Below the pieces are notes generated by a model, which worked only from the letters and a program-made list of their open reading frames with translations, made no database searches and had not been told where the DNA came from. From Phocaeicola vulgatus ATCC 8482 (lineage in GTDB: Bacteria; Bacteroidota; Bacteroidia; Bacteroidales; Bacteroidaceae), in assembly GCF_000012825.1 (NCBI RefSeq), contig NC_009614.1, positions 2,914,001-2,978,000 of the forward strand: DNA of 64,000 bases, read 5' to 3'. The translations under genes were made by a program, and so were the position numbers. This document shows, one piece after another, positions 17,074-25,913 of the stretch (position 1 is the first letter of the stretch; the number at the start of each line of letters is the position of its first letter).

Positions 17074-19267
17074 AGAGACATTTACTGAATATCCCTAATT
17101 CATCGGGAAGTATAAACAAGTCTACTTCATTGGCGCCTTGCTTTATCAAGTCTTTCTTATCTATTTGGTAAAGGCGGACAAACTCATCATGACTGTCGCA
17201 TAGTTCCTGGGCTTTGCGATAATATTCTATTGATTTTTCTGTTTCATTCAGGATATAATACACATGTCCTGCATTCATCCAGTCTTCCATAATGGGCTTG
17301 GGCTCGGATATCAGCAAGTCGTAATATTTCTTGGCTTGTTGATGGTTGCCGGTAATGAAGGAACACCATCCGATGGCGCGTCGGGCATTCTGTGGCTTTT
17401 TATCCAGATACTCCACTTTGAAGAAATAAGCCAGTGCTTCATCGTATCGTTCCAGTGCCATCAGGCATTGTCCTATTTGTAGTGCCAGATTCAGACTGTC
17501 GGGCTGTGCCTGTTCCACCTTGTTATAATATTCCAAAGCTTTTGGGTAGTTTCCCTCTTTTCTATAACATTGTGCCAAATGGCGGTTATTCCATGTATTA
17601 TCGGGGATCAGCAGATCTGATTGCAGGTAATAATCTATCGCTTTTTTATAGGAACCGATTTTCTGATAAATGAAACCTGCTTTCTGCCATAATTCGGCAT
17701 TTTTACGATTGTATAATTCAATTGATTTATCATAGAGAATTCCGGCTTCTGCCAAGTCGTCGTGTGTGAATAGGTAATCTGCCAGTTTGTTGATATACTC
17801 TTTGTGTAACAAGGCTTGAGACAATGCTTCTTTATTCCATAAGTCCAGAGTGTCCTCAAAAATGTCATGTATTTCATGTCTTCTTGACCATAATTTGAAG
17901 AAACGGTAGAGGTCATGAATGTATTGCCGGCTCACGAATTCAGCGCGAGCTTTTGATTGTGACATCTCTTTTAAACGTTCTTTCAGTTCTTCAGAAGCTT
18001 CATGTTGTCCGTTCAATTGTTGCTGCATGAGATTCCTTTGGCTTTCCGGCATTTGTAACATGGTAAAACAAAAAGAGTATTTGTCGGAATTGCAGAATAC
18101 ATCCGAATTCATCAAAATGTTGAGCAGAGAGATTTTTTGTTCGTCATTTCCGAGAGATAATTTGGCGATATCCTGATATTGGGGGTCAAAAGGATAGAAC
18201 CAGTGAGAAATTTTGCGGAAAAACGGGAATTGTTTCAGCTGTGAAAAGGTACTCATATACACATCTGCCCCGGACATTTGCAGTTCACCTAATTCGCGCA
18301 ATTTATCGGTAATGCCTGAACGGTCAATCCATTCTTCCCATTCCGGATTATGATCTTCGGCATCTTCATCCAGTCCTTCCAAATTAAGTTTGGGATTTTT
18401 CATCATTTCGGGAATGATTTCTTCACGCATCTTCTTGTCTATCTTTCGGGTTTCACGGGAAGATTGCAATAATTGAATCTGGATATGATGCAGGTTTTTG
18501 ATGAACTCGGCATTTTCATTCAGTTCATTTATGCGCGACACGGCTTCAGGGTATTGAAGGATACGCTTTTCATAATAGTAGCATGTTAGTGCGATCCCTG
18601 CAATAGCCCGCTGATTCAGCATGGTATCCTGATGGGTATAGGCGTTCAATAGAAACATGAACTTGCGGATGTCGAATATTTGCAGCAGGCTCATGGTGAC
18701 GGCGCTGACCATTATGGAAAGGTCGTTGACTTGGATCAATAGTGAGTTGAACAAAGTTTGCGCTTCAGCATATTCCGATTCACTCCACCGGGTGGATACC
18801 CATATTTTTTCAAATAATTCGTCTACGGCTGTTTCGTGACGTTTTCTCATGGCATCCATTTCTTCATTTCTTTTGGCCTCGGTGGTATATATCAATGGGG
18901 CTGTAGCCATATCTTCTGTATACGCCTCCAATTGCATTTGTAATTCGGCATAGCTGTGAGGAGGGCTTTGGACAAAAGTGCGCATTGTGTCATAATAGGC
19001 TCCGTAATTTTGTGTTGCCTGTACGGCTATATGGATACGGTCGGCCAGTTCGTATGCCGTGCGTAACATTTTATGGTATATTTCCACTTTATTGGGATCT
19101 TTCATCCCTTTTGAAGTATATTGCAGCATCAGGTCGTATGACGTTTGCAGGGCTTCTAGCTCATTCTTTAATTGCCAGTCGGAAGTATGGGTGGCATATC
19201 CTGTCATTTGGGATAATGCTTCTTTTAACCGATATTGGTCTAATAGTTTTATGATTTCTTCGCGCAT
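17072..19267 (-). CDS. Large tetratricopeptide-repeat protein
   Basis: 731 residues without signal peptide or membrane segment, so probably cytoplasmic. The N-terminal ~470 residues are helical and acidic and not recognised. From about residue 500 to 705 there are at least five TPR-like units, readable as AELWQKAGFIYQKIGSYKKA, NRHLAQCYRKEGNYPKALEYY, LQIGQCLMALERYDEALAYF, RRAIGWCSFITGNHQQAKKYY and AGHVYYILNETEKSIEYYRKA. TPRs mediate protein-protein contacts; the partner is unknown. The gene stands alone on the reverse strand. Relatives are common single-copy genes in Bacteroides annotated only as TPR proteins. Confidence 0.85.
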   Translation of the reverse strand: MREEIIKLLDQYRLKEALSQMTGYATHTSDWQLKNELEALQTSYDLMLQYTSKGMKDPNKVEIYHKMLRTAYELADRIHIAVQATQNYGAYYDTMRTFVQSPPHSYAELQMQLEAYTEDMATAPLIYTTEAKRNEEMDAMRKRHETAVDELFEKIWVSTRWSESEYAEAQTLFNSLLIQVNDLSIMVSAVTMSLLQIFDIRKFMFLLNAYTHQDTMLNQRAIAGIALTCYYYEKRILQYPEAVSRINELNENAEFIKNLHHIQIQLLQSSRETRKIDKKMREEIIPEMMKNPKLNLEGLDEDAEDHNPEWEEWIDRSGITDKLRELGELQMSGADVYMSTFSQLKQFPFFRKISHWFYPFDPQYQDIAKLSLGNDEQKISLLNILMNSDVFCNSDKYSFCFTMLQMPESQRNLMQQQLNGQHEASEELKERLKEMSQSKARAEFVSRQYIHDLYRFFKLWSRRHEIHDIFEDTLDLWNKEALSQALLHKEYINKLADYLFTHDDLAEAGILYDKSIELYNRKNAELWQKAGFIYQKIGSYKKAIDYYLQSDLLIPDNTWNNRHLAQCYRKEGNYPKALEYYNKVEQAQPDSLNLALQIGQCLMALERYDEALAYFFKVEYLDKKPQNARRAIGWCSFITGNHQQAKKYYDLLISEPKPIMEDWMNAGHVYYILNETEKSIEYYRKAQELCDSHDEFVRLYQIDKKDLIKQGANEVDLFILPDELGIFSKCL

Positions 19268-19328
19268 ATTTTAAAGTTCTATTTGTATGTCTTTTATAAA
19301 CAAATGCGGGCAGACTTCGGTTCTTGGC

Positions 19329-20513
19329 TTATTTCAGCCAGGTTGCCCGTTTCCATATATATTCCATCGGACCGTGAGAGTGGTGATTCATCCACCAGCG
19401 GCAGAAAGAGAATTGCAAGATGAAGAAAACTATTCCTGCCAGGCAGCTGGCTGTGATACCAAACTGATTGTGCAATGCAAATCCCCAGTTGTAGTATAAC
19501 ATGGAACCTACTATACTTTGAGTAATATAATTGGTAAGGCTCATCTTTCCGTATGGCGTTATTTTCATTAATCCGTCGTGTAAGTTTGTCTTGTAAAAAG
19601 CGAAGACGACACCGGATACCAGAATCAGCATAAATGCAAAATTGGAAAGCGAGGTGATGATTAGTGAAAGAGGGGTCAGAATGGATTTATTTGTGATAAA
19701 GTCCGGTAGCATATTGCCCAACCCATATAAAGGGAAAAATGCGACGAGTGAGCTTGCAAGTACCTTGTTCCATACCTTCAAGTGCTCTTTCAAAAAAAGT
19801 CCCTTGCGCCCTATCAGCATACCGAGCAGGAAAAGGGCGGCTGTTTGGAATACCCGTCCGTGATCCCAGGCCCAGGCAAGGCTTGCCAACTGTCCTTCCC
19901 ATAAATTGACACGGATGGTTTCCAGAAAATTACCATTGCTTTGCACTGCAAAAGTTGCATTCCAGAAGCTGCGGGTGGGGATGGCCGGAGTAACAAATTC
20001 CGGATCGAGACAGGCACGTATTACATAATAAAGTGGCAATGGCTGGATCAATAGCAGACATGCCAATGCAAATATCCATTTGTCTTTCAGCCGGCAAGTC
20101 AGTGGCAGGATGAAACCTACTAAAGAATAAAGGACTAGCACTTCCGCTGTGAAAAAACTGGCATTGATATTACCTATCAGGAAAAGAAGAATTAACCGCC
20201 AACAAAAACGTAGACGGAAATCATTGCCCCGTAGGCGTTGGTTGTCATCTTGAATAAAAAAGCTAAAACCGAAAAGTAAAGCGAATATGGCGTATGCTTT
20301 TCCGCCGAACATGAAGAATAACCCGTTCCAAATGGCTTTGTCCGAGAAGTTCAGCCACGCACTTTGTCCGGCTGTATCGGGAAATGAGTAGAAATTAAAA
20401 TGTTCGATAGAGTGCAGGATGATGATTCCCATCACTGCCAGTCCGCGTAGCACATCAGCTACATCTACACGTGCGTGTCCTTTCAATTTTGTGTTTATTG
20501 CTTTTGTTTCCAT
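19329..20513 (-). CDS. DUF418 (YeiB-type) membrane protein
   Basis: 394 residues. It starts with the family signature VADVLRGLAVMGIIILHSIEHF (about 17-38) and has around ten hydrophobic segments ending with the DUF418 C-terminal block that contains GKMSLTNYITQSIVGSMLYY and the FCRWWMNHHSHGPMEYIWR-type ending. This superfamily is related to acyltransferase-3/OpgC-like membrane proteins; a transport or acyl-transfer role is proposed but unproven. It is divergent from mfd, with about 107 bp between the two start codons. The sequence supports an intact, full-length gene. Confidence 0.9.
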   Translation of the reverse strand: METKAINTKLKGHARVDVADVLRGLAVMGIIILHSIEHFNFYSFPDTAGQSAWLNFSDKAIWNGLFFMFGGKAYAIFALLFGFSFFIQDDNQRLRGNDFRLRFCWRLILLFLIGNINASFFTAEVLVLYSLVGFILPLTCRLKDKWIFALACLLLIQPLPLYYVIRACLDPEFVTPAIPTRSFWNATFAVQSNGNFLETIRVNLWEGQLASLAWAWDHGRVFQTAALFLLGMLIGRKGLFLKEHLKVWNKVLASSLVAFFPLYGLGNMLPDFITNKSILTPLSLIITSLSNFAFMLILVSGVVFAFYKTNLHDGLMKITPYGKMSLTNYITQSIVGSMLYYNWGFALHNQFGITASCLAGIVFFILQFSFCRWWMNHHSHGPMEYIWKRATWLK

Positions 20514-20620
20514 GGGGTTATATATTAGCGTACAAAAATAGGAAAATCTTGAATAGTTGGCAAAAAAAGGAGGAAGTAATCAGATATTTCTTTAATTTTG
20601 TCCCCATCTTAAAAAAAGAT

Positions 20621-23600
20621 ATGGATATTTCGGAATTGCAACGTATTTATGCCGGTCATCCTAACACTAAGGGACTGGCTGCGTTATTGGAAGATTCCTC
20701 AGTGAGGACTATTTTCCTGGGAGGATTACATGCTTCTGCGGCAGCTTTATTTGTTTCCTCCTTTCTTAGAGAGAATAAACAGACATTTGTATTTGTACTG
20801 GGTGACTTGGAGGAAGCGGGTTACTTTTATCATGACCTGACACAGGTGAACGGTGATGAGCATATTTTGTTCTTTCCATCCTCGTATCGTCGGGCTGTTA
20901 AATATGGGCAGAAAGATGCAGCCAATGAGATCCTGCGTACGGAAGTGCTGAGCCGTTTACAGAAAGGCGATCCGCTATGTGTGGTGACTTATCCCGAAGC
21001 GTTGGCGGAGAAAGTGGTATCACAAGAAGTACTGATGGACAAGACGTTAAAACTTGGTGTGGGTGAGCATGTGGACACAGAGTTTATCACGGAAGTGCTG
21101 GCCGGTTACGGATTCGAGCATGTAGATTATGTTTATGAACCGGGGCAATATGCTGTACGCGGTAGTATTATTGACGTCTTCTCTTTTGCTTCCGAGTATC
21201 CTTACCGTATTGACTTTTTTGGTGACGAGGTAGACAGCATCCGTACTTTTGAAGTGGAAAACCAGCTTTCGAAAGAGAAGAAACAGAGCATTGCCATCGT
21301 GCCCGAGCTGACGAATGCCGCCGACAAGAGCGGGGTGTCTTTCTTTGAATTCATTCCTCGGGAAACAGTTCTGGCAATGAAAGACTTTCTTTGGGTACGT
21401 GAAAGAATACAGGTAGTACGGGAAGAGGCACTCTCTCCTCAGGCGCTTGCCGCATACGAGGGAGAGAAGACGGAACTGATGAATTTGGAACTGAAGCTGA
21501 TAGACGGGGCGGAATTTACAGTACGGGCTTTGGATTTCAAACGGATTGAATTTGGTAACAAACCTACAGGAACTCCACAGGCAACGTTGGCTTTCGATAC
21601 GACGGTCCAGCCTATTTTTCATAAGAATTTTGATTTGGTAAGCACTTCATTCACTGATTATCAGAAACGAGGTTACACCTTATATATATGTACCGATAGT
21701 GAGAAGCAGGCAAAGCGTCTGAAAGATATCTTTGAGGAGCGTGGTGATCATATCACGTTCATTCCGGTCAACAAGACTTTACATGAGGGCTTTACAGATA
21801 ATGTATTGAAAAGCTGCTTTTTTACAGACCATCAGATTTTTGACCGTTTCCATAAATACAATCTTCGTAGTGACAAGGCGCGTAGCGGTAAGGTGGCATT
21901 GACCTTAAAAGAGTTGAGCCAGTTTGAGCCGGGTGACTTTGTGGTACATATAGATCATGGTGTAGGCCGTTTTGGCGGTTTGGTACGCATTCCGAATGGA
22001 AATACTACCCAGGAAGTGATTAAACTTATTTATCAGAATGAGGATGTGGTATTTGTTTCCATTCATTCCCTGCATAAAATATCCAAGTATAAAGGGAAGG
22101 AGGGAGAAACTCCCCGCCTGAACAAATTGGGGACCGGTGCGTGGGAAAAAATGAAAGAGCGTACCAAGAGCAAAATCAAAGATATAGCCCGTGACCTGAT
22201 CAGACTGTATTCGCAACGTAAACAGGAAAAAGGATTCTCGTATAGTCCCGACAGTTTTATGCAACATGAATTGGAGGCGAGCTTTATTTATGAGGATACC
22301 CCCGACCAGTTGAAGGCGACTCAGGATGCCAAAGCCGATATGGAGAGCGACCGTCCTATGGACCGTCTGGTGTGTGGTGATGTGGGGTTCGGAAAGACTG
22401 AAGTGGCTATTCGTGCTGCTTTCAAGGCTGTGGCTGATAACAAACAGGTGGCTGTGCTGGTTCCCACTACGGTGCTGGCCTATCAGCACTTTCAGACTTT
22501 CAGCGAACGGTTGAAAGATTTTCCATGCAAAGTTGATTATTTGAGCCGTGCCCGCAGTGCAAAAGATGTTTCCAGAATAGTGAAGGAACTGGCGGATGGA
22601 AAAATAAATATTTTGGTCGGTACACATAAAATCATCGGTAAAAGCGTTAAGTTCAAAGATTTAGGATTGCTGATCATTGATGAGGAACAGAAGTTCGGAG
22701 TTAGTGTGAAAGAGAAGTTGCGTCAGATGAAAGTGAATGTGGATACACTTACTATGACCGCTACCCCCATCCCCCGTACTTTACAGTTCTCGTTAATGGG
22801 CGCCCGTGATCTTTCTGTCATTCAGACTCCGCCTCCCAACCGTTATCCCATTCAGACAGAGGTGCATACCTTTAATGAAGATATCATAACGGAAGCGATC
22901 AATTTTGAAATGAGCCGTAACGGACAGGTGTTCTTTGTCAATAACCGCATACAGAATCTGGTAGAATTGGAAGCCATGATCAAGCGGAATATACCCGATT
23001 GCCGTGTCTGCATAGGTCATGGACAGATGGAGCCCGAAAAGCTGGAGAAGATTATTTTCGACTTTGTGAACTATGATTATGATGTGCTGCTGGCAACCAC
23101 CATTATCGAGAGTGGTATTGATATACCGAATGCCAATACGATTATCATCAACCAGGCGCAGAATTTTGGATTGAGTGATTTGCACCAGATGCGTGGACGT
23201 GTGGGAAGAAGCAATAAAAAAGCATTCTGTTATTTGTTGGCGCCTCCATTGACTTCACTGACTCCCGAGGCAAAGCGCCGTCTTCAAGCCATTGAGAATT
23301 TCAGTGATTTGGGCAGCGGTATCCATATAGCCATGCAGGATTTGGATATCCGTGGAGCAGGAAATATGCTGGGGGCGGAGCAGAGTGGCTTCATTGCCGA
23401 TTTGGGTTATGAAACTTATCAGAAGATACTGGCCGAAGCGGTGAAAGAGTTGAAAGAGGATGAGTTTGCCGATCTTTACGCAGAGGAGTTGCAGGCAGCG
23501 GGAGAAGAGAAAATCAGTGGCGAGAACTTTGTGGATGAATGTCAGGTGGAAAGTGATTTGGAATTGCTTTTCCCCAATGAGTATATCCCCAGCAGCAGCG

Positions 23601-23986
23601 AACGTATGTTGCTTTATCGTGAACTGGACGGATTGGAATTGGATAAGGACCTGCTCGCTTTCAAGGCACGGTTGGAGGACCGTTTCGGAAAGGTTCCTCC
23701 CGAAGGGCTGGAACTTCTGCGTATCGTACCTTTGCGCAGATTGGCTAAACGGTTGGGGGTGGAAAAAGTATTCTTGAAAGCCGGACGAATGACTTTGTTC
23801 TTTATCAGTAATCAGGAAAGTCCTTATTATCAAAGTGCGGCTTTTGGCAAGGTGATTGATTACATGAGCAAGAATCCGCGTTACTGCAATTTGCGTGAGC
23901 AGAACGGCAAGCGTAGTATGGTAGTCAAGAATGTGGAAACGGTAGAGACTGCGGTAGGTATTCTGCAGGAGATGGTGAGTTTGTGA
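20621..23986 (+). CDS. mfd: Transcription-repair coupling factor Mfd
   Basis: 1,121 residues from the ATG at 20621, which follows AAAAAAAGAT and gives the usual N-terminus; the frame is open further upstream to 20471, but that would run into the divergent DUF418 gene. Mfd displaces RNA polymerase stalled at DNA lesions and recruits UvrA. Domain order is visible: UvrB-homology modules (about 1-330), the RNA-polymerase-interacting CarD-like domain around GDFVVHIDHGVGRFGG (about 440-500), and the RecG-like translocase with the Walker A GDVGFGKTEVA, the DEEQKFGV box, TMTATPIPRTL and QMRGRVGRS motif VI. The C-terminal TRCF regulatory domain (ELLFPNEYIPSSSERMLLYREL) is complete. A terminator follows at 24112-24156. 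Confidence 0.97.
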   Translation: MDISELQRIYAGHPNTKGLAALLEDSSVRTIFLGGLHASAAALFVSSFLRENKQTFVFVLGDLEEAGYFYHDLTQVNGDEHILFFPSSYRRAVKYGQKDAANEILRTEVLSRLQKGDPLCVVTYPEALAEKVVSQEVLMDKTLKLGVGEHVDTEFITEVLAGYGFEHVDYVYEPGQYAVRGSIIDVFSFASEYPYRIDFFGDEVDSIRTFEVENQLSKEKKQSIAIVPELTNAADKSGVSFFEFIPRETVLAMKDFLWVRERIQVVREEALSPQALAAYEGEKTELMNLELKLIDGAEFTVRALDFKRIEFGNKPTGTPQATLAFDTTVQPIFHKNFDLVSTSFTDYQKRGYTLYICTDSEKQAKRLKDIFEERGDHITFIPVNKTLHEGFTDNVLKSCFFTDHQIFDRFHKYNLRSDKARSGKVALTLKELSQFEPGDFVVHIDHGVGRFGGLVRIPNGNTTQEVIKLIYQNEDVVFVSIHSLHKISKYKGKEGETPRLNKLGTGAWEKMKERTKSKIKDIARDLIRLYSQRKQEKGFSYSPDSFMQHELEASFIYEDTPDQLKATQDAKADMESDRPMDRLVCGDVGFGKTEVAIRAAFKAVADNKQVAVLVPTTVLAYQHFQTFSERLKDFPCKVDYLSRARSAKDVSRIVKELADGKINILVGTHKIIGKSVKFKDLGLLIIDEEQKFGVSVKEKLRQMKVNVDTLTMTATPIPRTLQFSLMGARDLSVIQTPPPNRYPIQTEVHTFNEDIITEAINFEMSRNGQVFFVNNRIQNLVELEAMIKRNIPDCRVCIGHGQMEPEKLEKIIFDFVNYDYDVLLATTIIESGIDIPNANTIIINQAQNFGLSDLHQMRGRVGRSNKKAFCYLLAPPLTSLTPEAKRRLQAIENFSDLGSGIHIAMQDLDIRGAGNMLGAEQSGFIADLGYETYQKILAEAVKELKEDEFADLYAEELQAAGEEKISGENFVDECQVESDLELLFPNEYIPSSSERMLLYRELDGLELDKDLLAFKARLEDRFGKVPPEGLELLRIVPLRRLAKRLGVEKVFLKAGRMTLFFISNQESPYYQSAAFGKVIDYMSKNPRYCNLREQNGKRSMVVKNVETVETAVGILQEMVSL

Positions 23987-24111
23987 TAAAAGATGTCTGT
24001 ATTGGCAGAAACCGGCATTGCCGTAGAGTAAGCAGGATATGTTAACGTAAAATTGAATATTAACTAAATAAACAGCTGATTTTTAATTAATTGTTTAACG
24101 GAATTGAATTT

Positions 24112-24156
24112 GGGGTGTTTTATATTAAAAAATAATATAAGACACTCCTTTTTCTT
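24112..24156 (+). terminator. Terminator downstream of mfd
   Basis: GTGTTTTATATTA (24115-24127) pairs with TAATATAAGACAC (24133-24145) and is followed by TCCTTTTTCTTTT. It lies about 125 bp beyond the mfd stop; the stretch between holds nothing recognisable. Confidence 0.8.
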
Positions 24157-24250
24157 TTAACTTATCTATATTTTTACTATCTTACTTCCAGTTTAAAAGC
24201 GGACACTGAGATTTTTACTCACATATTGTCTAATTTAAAAAACACTTGTT

Positions 24251-24937
24251 ATGGAAGTGAAAAAAGCACGAAGAGCCGACCTTGAAAAGGGTAAGTCCCG
24301 TTGGCTGTTCATGGGTCTCATTGTGACGCTGTCGTTTATGTTTGTTTCGTTCGAATGGACTGAACGTAATGTAACTTACGCGATCAGTGATTTAGTCAGT
24401 GACCCGGATTTCTTTGAAGAATTAGTTCCTGTAACCTATAATCAGGATAAACCTCTGCCGCCACCGCCTCCACCGGCTGCCGTCAACCCGGAAGAGCTCA
24501 ATATAGTGGATAATAACTCGACGGAAACAGAAACCGATATTGCAGCTTCAGACCCTACGGATGCTCCGGTAATTATACCGACCCCTATTGAAGTACCCGA
24601 AGAAGTAGTGGATGAAAATGTGGAATTTGTGGTGGTGGAAGAGATGCCGGTATTTCGTAACGGTAATGCTGATTTGATGAGGTATCTGAGTGAAAACATC
24701 AAATATCCTACCGTCAGTGCCGAGCAGGGAGTTCAAGGAAGGGTAGTGGTGCAGTTCGTTGTGGGTGTTCATGGAGAGATCCTGAATCCGGTAGTGGTGA
24801 AGAGTGTGGATCCGTATCTGGACAAGGAAGCAATCCGCGTGATCAGTTCCATGCCAAAATGGAAGCCCGGCAAGCAAAGAGGAAAAGCAGTGAGGGTGAA
24901 ATACACTGTTCCTGTAGTCTTCAGACTGCAAAGTTAA
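24251..24937 (+). CDS. TonB-family energy transducer
   Basis: 228 residues. One N-terminal transmembrane helix (about 18-36) is followed by a Pro-rich periplasmic linker (PLPPPPPPAAV, about 74-84) and acidic Thr/Pro spacer. The TonB C-terminal domain (about 140-228) contains GVQGRVVVQFVVGVHGEI and MPKWKPGKQRGKAVRVKYTVPV. TonB proteins carry proton-motive energy from ExbBD to outer-membrane receptors. No exbB or exbD genes adjoin it, as is usual for the many stand-alone TonB genes of Bacteroides. It is a single-gene unit with a clear terminator. Confidence 0.92.
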   Translation: MEVKKARRADLEKGKSRWLFMGLIVTLSFMFVSFEWTERNVTYAISDLVSDPDFFEELVPVTYNQDKPLPPPPPPAAVNPEELNIVDNNSTETETDIAASDPTDAPVIIPTPIEVPEEVVDENVEFVVVEEMPVFRNGNADLMRYLSENIKYPTVSAEQGVQGRVVVQFVVGVHGEILNPVVVKSVDPYLDKEAIRVISSMPKWKPGKQRGKAVRVKYTVPVVFRLQS

Positions 24938-24956
24938 GATTTAATTAGTATGGATG

Positions 24957-24997
24957 GAGGAAGCGTAATCTCAGAAGAGGACGCTTCCTCTTTTTTT
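24957..24997 (+). terminator. Terminator after the TonB gene
   Basis: GAGGAAGCGT (24957-24966) pairs perfectly with ACGCTTCCTC (24981-24990), followed by seven T. Confidence 0.92.
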
Positions 24998-25076
24998 ATC
25001 GAGGAATAAATAGGGGATATTTATGAAAACATGTAAGAAAAAAGGGAGTGAAAGGAAATAGTTAGTAATAAAATGC

Positions 25077-25105
25077 TTGCTATCTTATTATATTTGTTAC
25101 CTTTG
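25077..25105 (+). promoter_or_regulatory. Promoter for the omega-amidase gene and probably the ior operon
   Basis: TTG (25077-25079) as the -33 element and TACCTTTG (25098-25105) as the -7 element are 18 bp apart and lie 24 bp before the ATG at 25129. No terminator intervenes between that gene and iorA. Confidence 0.55.
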
Positions 25106-25128
25106 TGGGTCTTATAATATGAAAAACA

Positions 25129-25890
25129 ATGAAAATAACAATTCTACAGAGAAATATAGAATGGGCCAATCCACAGGCCAATATAGCAAGGGCGGACGAA
25201 GCGATAAGCTGTCTGCCGGATGCTGATCTGTTTGTTTTACCCGAAATGTTTTCCACCGGTTTTTGTACGCAACCCGAAGGAATTGCGGAGAGCACCGACA
25301 GTGAAACCCTGCACTGGATGAAGCGTAAGGCAGCCGAGCGGAATTGTGCTATTGCAGGCAGTGTAGCTGTATGTGAGAATGGAAACTATTATAATCGTTT
25401 TTACTTTGTCCATCCGGACGGAGCCGTGCAGCATTATGATAAGAAACATTTGTTCACCTTTGGGGGCGAACACAAGCGTTTCACTGCCGGCACAGAGCGT
25501 GTGGTGGTGAACTTCCGTGGGGTACGTATTCTTTTGGAGGTATGTTATGACCTCCGTTTCCCTGTTTGGTCACGCAACCTGGGGGATTACGACATGATAC
25601 TTTATGTGGCAAGCTGGCCCACTCCCCGTGTGGATGCCTGGAGCGCTCTGCTTCGGGCGCGGGCTATTGAGAACCAGTGCTATGTGGCCGGAGTGAACCG
25701 CATGGGAACTGATCCTACCTGTGAATATTCGGGTGGCAGCGCCATCATCGATCCCTACGGAAAAACGATAGCCGAATGTCCGTGGAGCAGGGAAAGTGCG
25801 GTATCGGCTGATATAGATATGGAGGCATTGCAGGCTTTCAGGAAGAAATTCCCGGTATTGGATGATGCAGACCCTTTTACATTGATATGA
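25129..25890 (+). CDS. Nitrilase-superfamily omega-amidase (YafV/NIT2-like)
   Basis: 253 residues. The Glu-Lys-Cys catalytic set is visible: Glu in LPEMFSTGF, Lys in YDKKHLFTFGGEHKRF and Cys in EVCYDLRFPVW. The FGGEHKRFTAG and CYDLRFPVWSRN blocks are those of omega-amidases, which hydrolyse alpha-ketoglutaramate and alpha-ketosuccinamate, clearing the products of glutamine transamination. It is 23 bp upstream of iorA on the same strand, next to an aminotransferase three genes later, so coupling to amino-acid transamination is plausible. Length fits the family. Confidence 0.9.
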   Translation: MKITILQRNIEWANPQANIARADEAISCLPDADLFVLPEMFSTGFCTQPEGIAESTDSETLHWMKRKAAERNCAIAGSVAVCENGNYYNRFYFVHPDGAVQHYDKKHLFTFGGEHKRFTAGTERVVVNFRGVRILLEVCYDLRFPVWSRNLGDYDMILYVASWPTPRVDAWSALLRARAIENQCYVAGVNRMGTDPTCEYSGGSAIIDPYGKTIAECPWSRESAVSADIDMEALQAFRKKFPVLDDADPFTLI

Positions 25891-25913
25891 AACAATTAAC
25901 AAAATAATAGATA

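Noticed and set aside
20471..20620. Upstream extension of mfd
   Set aside because: It overlaps the divergent DUF418 gene start and adds 50 residues not expected in Mfd; the ATG at 20621 gives the normal N-terminus.
21905..22627. Long reverse-strand ORF inside mfd
   Set aside because: Antisense shadow of a well-conserved coding region; composition rich in His/Phe/Gln typical of such shadows.
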